NCBI GenBank assembly: GCA_018268875.1
Contig: JAFDVT010000386.1
Coordinates: forward strand, 1 to 8,452
Direction of reading: 5' to 3'
Length of the DNA stretch: 8,452 nucleotides
From: Acidobacteriota bacterium
GTDB lineage: Bacteria > Acidobacteriota > Terriglobia > Bryobacterales > Bryobacteraceae
The notes under the pieces were generated by a model, which was given only the letters and a program-made list of their open reading frames with translations, had not been told where the DNA came from and did no database searches. Of this stretch, positions 1 through 4,037 are shown piece by piece. The stretch's first letter is position 1; the number at the start of each line of letters is the position of its first letter. Made by a program: the position numbers and the translations under genes.

Positions 1-149
1 TGCGCCAGAGAAACTGTGCGTCAGGAGGCGAAAACCCACTCTCCGCCGCCGCGGGCCGCCTGACGGCGGCGCCCCGCGGACGACGGAGCCGTCCACCGCA
101 ACAAAACCGCACCCCAACGTATCTACTTTTCGAAAGTCCACTCTCCGTC
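1..149. other. GC-rich upstream region without a supported gene
   Basis: No gene can be supported here. The frame starting at base 1 is open to a TGA at 61-63 and could be the last 20 codons of a gene entering from the left, but so short a stretch proves nothing. A GC-rich inverted repeat (arms 44-50 and 65-71, 14-base loop) follows the TGA closely but has no T-run, so it is not a convincing intrinsic terminator. A 16-base direct repeat with 14 matches occurs at 30-45 and 132-147; the second copy ends two bases before the ATG at 150. I see no good sigma70 promoter. Confidence 0.4.
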
Positions 150-710
150 ATGATCACCAAAACTCTGCAATCCTTCCTCTTGCCAACGCTTTGCCTGGCG
201 CTTGCGATCCCCGCGGCGGCCATCGACCTGCCGGCCCGTGGCCAGCAGATCGTGGTCCGTACCATTGATGCCATTGAATCCCGCGAGAGCCGCGCCGGAC
301 AAACCTACCGCGCGAGCCTGGAACAGCCTTTGCGCATCAACGGCCGCGTGGCTGCCCCACGAGGCGCCGACGCCACTCTTCGAATCCAAGAAGTCGAGGA
401 AGCGGGGCGTCTCAAAGGGACAGCCAACCTCAAGCTGGTTGTGTCCGAGGTGCGGATTGACGGCCAGATGCAGCCGGTAACCACCGAACCCGTCGCCATG
501 GAAAGCAAAGGCAAAGGGAAGGGAACCGCGGTCAAAACCGGTATTGGCGCAGGTATCGGCGCAGCGCTTGGGGCGATCTTCGGCGGCGGCAAGGGCGCGG
601 CGATCGGCGCGGCCAGCGGTGGCGCGGCTGGCGCTACTGTTTCCGCCGTCATGAAAGGACCCGAAATCAAAATCCCGTCGGAAACGGTCCTGACCTTCCA
701 GGTCCAGTAA
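150..710 (+). CDS. Exported glycine-zipper protein, function unknown
   Basis: A 186-residue protein with a clear Sec signal peptide: MITK start, hydrophobic core at about residues 6-20, and an A-A-A cleavage site at 22-24. The mature part is a small, probably beta-rich domain (about 30-115) that begins with a 'VVRTIDAIES' stretch and contains 'RVAAPRGADATL'. A Lys/Gly-rich linker (118-129) leads into a glycine zipper (about 131-163, repeated GxxxG and GAA). The protein closes with 'KIPSETVLTFQVQ'. I recognise this layout from exported proteins widespread in Acidobacteriota; their role is unknown, with outer-membrane or envelope association a guess. The start at 150 is chosen because it places the signal peptide at the N-terminus, although the frame is open to base 1. 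No good Shine-Dalgarno precedes it. It is transcribed towards the minus-strand cluster, 55 bases away. Confidence 0.85.
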   Translation: MITKTLQSFLLPTLCLALAIPAAAIDLPARGQQIVVRTIDAIESRESRAGQTYRASLEQPLRINGRVAAPRGADATLRIQEVEEAGRLKGTANLKLVVSEVRIDGQMQPVTTEPVAMESKGKGKGTAVKTGIGAGIGAALGAIFGGGKGAAIGAASGGAAGATVSAVMKGPEIKIPSETVLTFQVQ

Positions 711-765
711 AGCCGCGGCGCAGAGCCTCTACCGGATCCATCGCCGCTTGATGTCAGTTTGGCGG

Positions 766-1071
766 CTAGCTTCCCCGCCGAACTTCCGGGAAATCCGGGA
801 ATCGAACCTTGCATTCGCCCGGTTTCTCGATGTCCCGTTCGATGGCGTAGCCTTGGGCATCGAGCGTCCCTGTACGTTCGCTGCCGTCCGGCAGTGTGAG
901 TATGTAGCTCGCGCCGGCGGCCGGCGTACCGTTGGGAAAGAGGAGTTCCACCGCAACCCAATCGCGAAGCGGACACGGCGCAACCGGCGAATCGGCCGGT
1001 TGCCCACTCGCCTTCGTGGCTGCGGCGGCGTCCATCGCCTCAAAGCGTTTCAGTTTTTCCGCTGGATCCAC
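766..1071 (-). CDS. Small Ig-like / carboxypeptidase-regulatory-fold protein
   Basis: A 101-residue soluble protein without signal peptide or membrane segment. After an Ala-rich helical lead (residues 1-30) comes a compact beta domain: 'WVAVELLFPNGTPAAG', then 'YILTLPDGSERTGTLDAQGYA', then 'ECKVRFPDF'. This succession (value-and-adornment strand, LPDG turn, TGxLDAxGxA, xCxVRFPD) is typical of carboxypeptidase-regulatory-like beta-sandwich domains. Copies of this kind are often found next to or fused to VgrG, LysM and other injected-effector proteins; that link is recalled from family knowledge. The start is GTG at 1069-1071, chosen because AAGGAAAGG (1078-1086, minus strand) lies six bases upstream; an in-frame ATG at 1033-1035 lacks such a site. 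It is the last gene of a three-gene minus-strand unit, 19 bases after the previous stop. Confidence 0.75.
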   Translation of the reverse strand: MDPAEKLKRFEAMDAAAATKASGQPADSPVAPCPLRDWVAVELLFPNGTPAAGASYILTLPDGSERTGTLDAQGYAIERDIEKPGECKVRFPDFPEVRRGS

Positions 1072-1077
1072 GTCGCG

Positions 1078-1086
1078 CCTTTCCTT
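1078..1086 (-). promoter_or_regulatory. Ribosome binding site deciding a GTG start
   Basis: AAGGAAAGG on the minus strand lies six bases upstream of the GTG at 1069-1071, in the 19-base gap between the two small genes. It supports the GTG over the internal ATG at 1033-1035. Confidence 0.65.
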
Positions 1087-1090
1087 GTTC

Positions 1091-1444
1091 CTACGCTACG
1101 GCCTGCCCGGCGGCCAACTCGCAGACCTCGTCCATCCGCGAACTTCCTCGGCGCGACGCCTGCCCCAGCACCTCCGCGGCCCATCCATACTTGCTGTCAA
1201 ATTCCGCGCCGAGAAGCGCCATCACGTTCAAGTATCGAAAATGGTCGGCTTCCGCGGTCAGGCCGTATCGCTCGCAGGACTGGATGGCCTTGCCCAGAAA
1301 CTCCTCCATTGCGGATTCCTCGTCCAGCTCGGCGGACAGTTCCGGCCAGAACTCGCGCAGGCTGGCCTCCATCCGGTCCCGCAGCGCGACCTTCGCAGCC
1401 TGACCGAAGACACGCATTTGTGCTTCACGGAGCCGTTGGGCCAT
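1091..1444 (-). CDS. Helical hypothetical protein, injection-system accessory type
   Basis: A 117-residue, probably all-helical cytosolic protein. The order of motifs is 'RLREAQMRVFGQAAK' (N-terminal helix), 'LREFWPELSAELDEE', 'CERYGLTAEADHFRYLNVM', 'LLGAEFDSKYGWAAEVL' and a closing 'SSRMDEVCELAA'. The core (YG-[IL]-x-x-E-x-D, a YLNVM-like stretch, LG-x-[DE]-FD, WAAEVL) resembles a family of uncharacterised proteins I associate with type VI secretion/VgrG and polymorphic-effector loci, where they sit just downstream of a large protein. Function is unknown; an adaptor or chaperone role is inference. The ATG overlaps the upstream stop by one base (TAATG) and a very strong Shine-Dalgarno, GGAGGAAGG (1449-1457), lies within the preceding gene, so translation is coupled but also well primed by itself. 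Confidence 0.75.
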   Translation of the reverse strand: MAQRLREAQMRVFGQAAKVALRDRMEASLREFWPELSAELDEESAMEEFLGKAIQSCERYGLTAEADHFRYLNVMALLGAEFDSKYGWAAEVLGQASRRGSSRMDEVCELAAGQAVA

Positions 1445-3081
1445 TAGTCCTTCCTCCGGATCGTGAACGTGGGCGCGGCGTTCTTCATGGTCACCACAAT
1501 CACGAATACGCCATCCCCGTTGGGGCCCCCGCAGTCCTGCAGCTTCGTCCCGTCTTTGTTATAGACGTTGCCATTCACCGAGACTTTTCCCCGCTTCACC
1601 AGATCCTTGCTTTGCGGCATCGAACTCACCTCTTTGACCATATCGCGAACGATCGCGGCGAGCGCAGTGCCTGCTCCGTACAGGGGGACCACCACTTCCT
1701 CCCTTGGTCGCGCCTCACGATTGTCGTAGAGGACAAGCGCCCGCGGCACCCTCCCTGCGAGGTCCTGAAAACTTCGCACCACGACGTCGAGCTTGATTGG
1801 GTGGTGCGGCTTCGCGTTGCAGATCGAAAGAAACTTGTCCTTGTAATAGATCTCGAACGGCATTTCAGACAAAAGATCCATCACCACCGGACAGCCCGTT
1901 GAAATGGCTTTCAGGGTCGTCTCCGTCGGACCACTGATTGTGTCGCTCTTGACCGTCGTGGCTGACACTTTCCCGAGCCGGCCGCCGCAAAGCTTATCGA
2001 GAGCAACGAAAGCCCGGTCGATCTGGAGTTTCGTCATCTCGGTGAGAAACGCGTGGAACCCTTTCAGGTCGTCGAGCAGTGCGAGGCGGACTTTGGGCAG
2101 ATCCACGCGATCAATCGGTTTGCCGAGCTTCAGAAACGCCGCGCACCACTGCAGTCCGATGAACTCCAGCGGACACGTATCGGGGTGCTCCAGAAAGAAG
2201 TTGCAGCGTTGTAGCAAATGCCACTCGCCCTGGGCGCTTTCGCAATTCTTGCACTGGCCGCCTCTCTTCTTCTGGCAATACACGTCGGACATGACGCCGC
2301 CGTCGCCGAGCAGTATCTCCACCTGCCGCTTGTCCTTCATCCACGAGCAGGTGTACTTGTCTTTGCATTTGTGATTCTTGAAGTAGAAGTTGTGGATGAT
2401 CGAAAACGTTCCGCCGCCGGTGTGTAGCTGGTTTTCCTCTGTTTTGACGGCGTTCTGCCCGATGATATTGTGCGCGTCGATCTTTTGATTGCCGATCTGT
2501 TTGTAGGCAATCTCCACAGTCTCGAATTTCAGCGGATTCTGCTCGATCCAGAGGGCGCCTTCCCTCTCGACTTCGAGCCGGAGCGGGTCATCCGTGGGGA
2601 GCTCATCGAATAACTCGATGCCTCTTTGCTGAATAATCTTCGAAACTCCCAGCAAGAGCCCGTCCTTCTCCACCTTGCTGGCCCACATCAGGATGCGAAT
2701 GCTGTCGTAGCGGAAGCAACAGGAGGGACAAACGCCTTCCTGCAGAAACGGGACCAGCAGTTTGTCGACGAACGGGTCGTTGCCGCCGGATGGCTCTTCC
2801 GGCTCCGATGGGTCGTCGGGCACTGGCGGTTTGTCCGGCACCGGCGGGTCCTGCGGAACGGGCTGCTCGACCATGCCGAGATCTCTGGCGAGGTCAAGTG
2901 CCCGTCCTTCCGCCGGCAGGTCGCCGATGACCTCGACGAACTCGGCGAGCTCTTCGAGCTGGATAAAGATCTGGCCGCCCAACGGCGTACGGAACTGCCA
3001 TTGCGTGTTACCACGCGAGATCGGCACGATTTCGGCGCCAGGATCGACACCGCCCTTGGTCTTTCGTAGACGAAAACGCAT
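1444..3081 (-). CDS. Cysteine-rich protein of unknown function, candidate effector/cargo
   Basis: I do not recognise this 545-residue protein. It has no signal peptide or obvious membrane segment. The N-terminal part (1-70) starts with a basic stretch (MRFRLRKTKGG) and ends with acidic helical sequence. Residues 73-100 are a Pro/Asp/Glu-rich linker with repeated PPVPD-like units. A second part opens with CPSCC (118-122) and holds a cysteine-dense segment at about 239-313 (C239, C245, C269, C277, C280, C293, C303, C313), including 'YCQKKRGGQCKNC', which looks like a metal-binding or disulfide-rich knuckle. The rest (320-545) is mixed alpha/beta and ends in basic 'TFTIRRKD'. ATG at 3079-3081 is taken as start; a TTG at 3133-3135 would add 18 residues, and neither has a convincing Shine-Dalgarno. 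It heads a unit with two small genes of injected-effector type, so an effector or structural cargo role is plausible but unproven. Confidence 0.7.
   Translation of the reverse strand: MRFRLRKTKGGVDPGAEIVPISRGNTQWQFRTPLGGQIFIQLEELAEFVEVIGDLPAEGRALDLARDLGMVEQPVPQDPPVPDKPPVPDDPSEPEEPSGGNDPFVDKLLVPFLQEGVCPSCCFRYDSIRILMWASKVEKDGLLLGVSKIIQQRGIELFDELPTDDPLRLEVEREGALWIEQNPLKFETVEIAYKQIGNQKIDAHNIIGQNAVKTEENQLHTGGGTFSIIHNFYFKNHKCKDKYTCSWMKDKRQVEILLGDGGVMSDVYCQKKRGGQCKNCESAQGEWHLLQRCNFFLEHPDTCPLEFIGLQWCAAFLKLGKPIDRVDLPKVRLALLDDLKGFHAFLTEMTKLQIDRAFVALDKLCGGRLGKVSATTVKSDTISGPTETTLKAISTGCPVVMDLLSEMPFEIYYKDKFLSICNAKPHHPIKLDVVVRSFQDLAGRVPRALVLYDNREARPREEVVVPLYGAGTALAAIVRDMVKEVSSMPQSKDLVKRGKVSVNGNVYNKDGTKLQDCGGPNGDGVFVIVVTMKNAAPTFTIRRKD
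1449..1457 (-). promoter_or_regulatory. Strong ribosome binding site of the 117-residue gene
   Basis: On the minus strand the sequence reads GGAGGAAGG, four bases before the ATG at 1444, with the GGAGG core eight bases away. It lies in the last codons of the upstream gene and fixes the start of the 117-residue protein. Confidence 0.75.
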
Positions 3082-3141
3082 AACGCGACCAGTGCCACAA
3101 TAGCAGAAAACGCGGCCGCGCAATGCGACCGACAAGGTCTT

Positions 3142-3168
3142 ATAACCCGCTGTTTCCAGGCGGGTTAT
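3142..3168. repeat. Perfect 9-bp inverted repeat (hairpin A)
   Basis: ATAACCCGC at 3142-3150 and its exact reverse complement GCGGGTTAT at 3160-3168 enclose a 9-base spacer. It lies just upstream of the alternative TTG start of the minus-strand cysteine-rich gene. There is no T-run on either side in the canonical position, so an operator or leader hairpin is more likely than a terminator. Confidence 0.6.
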
Positions 3169-3182
3169 GTTTCTGCCGCCTG
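3157..3182. repeat. Overlapping 7-bp inverted repeat (hairpin B)
   Basis: CAGGCGG at 3157-3163 and CCGCCTG at 3176-3182 are exact reverse complements with a 12-base spacer. The left arm overlaps the right arm of hairpin A, so the two structures cannot form at the same time in one RNA. Confidence 0.5.
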
Positions 3183-3319
3183 TGAATAATCGGCCCGAAA
3201 AATCCTAGGCAACCCAAACTCTCTGTGCTAGACTAGGCGAGATAATCCGAAGAGTACCGTAGTTGATGTACTTCGGGAGCGCCGTGAAATCTGCATTGAG
3301 ACCGCAATGTTTGCTGTCA

Positions 3320-3348
3320 TTGCGCAAAAAATCCATTCCTGATATAAC
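3320..3348 (+). promoter_or_regulatory. Putative sigma70-type promoter of the act operon
   Basis: TTGCGC (3320-3325) as -35 and TATAAC (3343-3348) as -10 are separated by 17 bases. The -10 matches the consensus at five of six positions, the -35 at three. Transcription would begin near 3355, giving a leader of about 35 bases before the actA ATG. It is the best plus-strand candidate I found in the gap; it is unproven. Confidence 0.5.
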
Positions 3349-3365
3349 TAGTACTTCGAAGACTA
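3349..3365. repeat. Imperfect palindrome at the predicted transcription start
   Basis: TAGTACTTC is followed directly by GAAGACTA; the arms pair over eight bases if one A is bulged, around an exact CTTCGAAG core (3354-3361). Its place directly after the -10 would suit a repressor operator or a 5'-end hairpin. It could also be chance. Confidence 0.35.
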
Positions 3366-3389
3366 CCGGGAGGCGGTCGCGAAACACTC

Positions 3390-4037
3390 ATGCCTGCGAT
3401 ATTTCCTAGGTCTGCTGACCTTTACATGAAGATCGGCGGCCTCGTCGTCGCGGTGGGGCTATTTGTCGTTGTGAATGCTGGCATTTTTGCCGCGCACCCC
3501 AAAGTGGCTGACGTTGGGTATCAGCCGGAACAGCCTGTTCCGTACAGCCACAAGCTCCACGCCGGAACGATGGGGCTCGACTGTACCTACTGCCACTACA
3601 CGGTCACCCGCGCCGCGTTTTCCGCCATCCCGCCGACCGAAGTCTGCATGAACTGCCACAAGCAGGTGAAGTTGAAGAGCGAACAGCTGGAGCCGATTCG
3701 CCAGAGTTACGAAACCGGCAAGCCGGTGGAATGGCTCAAAGTTCACAAGCTTCCGGACTATGTTTACTTCAATCACCAGGCGCACGTCACCGCCGGTGTC
3801 AGCTGCGTGACCTGCCATGGCCGCGTCGATCAGATGGTGGAGGTCCGGCAGGTGGAGCCGCTCAATATGGGCTGGTGTATCAGTTGTCATCGTGATCCCG
3901 CCGCGCGTCTGCGTCCCGCGAACCTGGTCACCAAGCTGGGTTGGACGCCCGAAGGCGATCCGGCTGTGATCGGCCGCGAAATTATCGCCGCGAAACATAT
4001 CAATCCGCCTACGAACTGCTCGGGGTGCCACCGCTAA
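3390..4037 (+). CDS. actA: Alternative complex III subunit ActA, pentaheme cytochrome c
   Basis: A 215-residue multiheme cytochrome of the quinol:electron-acceptor oxidoreductase (alternative complex III). The N-terminus 'IFPRSADLYMKIGG' matches the IFPRSA start typical of ActA and leads into one membrane helix (about residues 14-35) that anchors it with the hemes outside the cytoplasmic membrane. Five CXXCH heme c sites are at 65-69, 86-90, 139-143, 163-167 and 210-214, the last directly before the C-terminus. Other family features are 'EQPVPYSHKLH', 'IPPTEVCMNCH' and 'EPLNMGWCISCH'. It would take electrons from the ActB iron-sulfur part and pass them to a periplasmic cytochrome c or a terminal oxidase. 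GGGAGG (3368-3373) is rather far (16 bases) from the ATG; the family N-terminus nevertheless supports this start over the ATG at codon 13. The stop overlaps the actB start. First gene of its operon. Confidence 0.95.
   Translation: MPAIFPRSADLYMKIGGLVVAVGLFVVVNAGIFAAHPKVADVGYQPEQPVPYSHKLHAGTMGLDCTYCHYTVTRAAFSAIPPTEVCMNCHKQVKLKSEQLEPIRQSYETGKPVEWLKVHKLPDYVYFNHQAHVTAGVSCVTCHGRVDQMVEVRQVEPLNMGWCISCHRDPAARLRPANLVTKLGWTPEGDPAVIGREIIAAKHINPPTNCSGCHR

Larger units (their letters stand above)
3082..3389. other. Divergent regulatory region
   Basis: This 308-base stretch separates the minus-strand trio from the plus-strand act operon and must hold the promoters of both. It contains two overlapping inverted repeats (3142-3182), a sigma70-like promoter for the act operon (3320-3348) and an imperfect palindrome close to its predicted start of transcription (3349-3365). 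For the minus direction I only see a weak extended -10-like element (TGCTATTGT just upstream of the ATG at 3081). A 60-codon minus-strand reading frame across 3205-3387 looks like noise: no family features and no ribosome binding site that I can see. Confidence 0.6.

Noticed and set aside
44..71. GC-rich inverted repeat as intrinsic terminator of an upstream gene
   Set aside because: Stem arms are exact (44-50/65-71), but no T-run follows and the region is uniformly GC-rich, so such repeats arise easily.
713..750. Possible bidirectional terminator between the convergent genes
   Set aside because: A 6-bp GCGGCG/CGCCGC stem with a 21-base loop exists (715-720/742-747), but the loop is long and no proper T-run follows on either strand.
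305..976. 223-codon minus-strand frame over the glycine-zipper gene
   Set aside because: Antisense of a gene with a clear signal peptide; low-complexity Ala/Pro product and overlap with the real 101-residue gene.
748..1902. 384-codon plus-strand reading frame across the minus-strand trio
   Set aside because: Its product is rich in Arg, Pro and His with no family features, as expected for the shadow of a GC-rich gene. The opposite strand has three consecutive genes with good ribosome sites and domain-like sequence.
3205..3387. 60-codon minus-strand frame in the divergent gap
   Set aside because: No convincing ribosome site or family features, and it covers the predicted act promoter.
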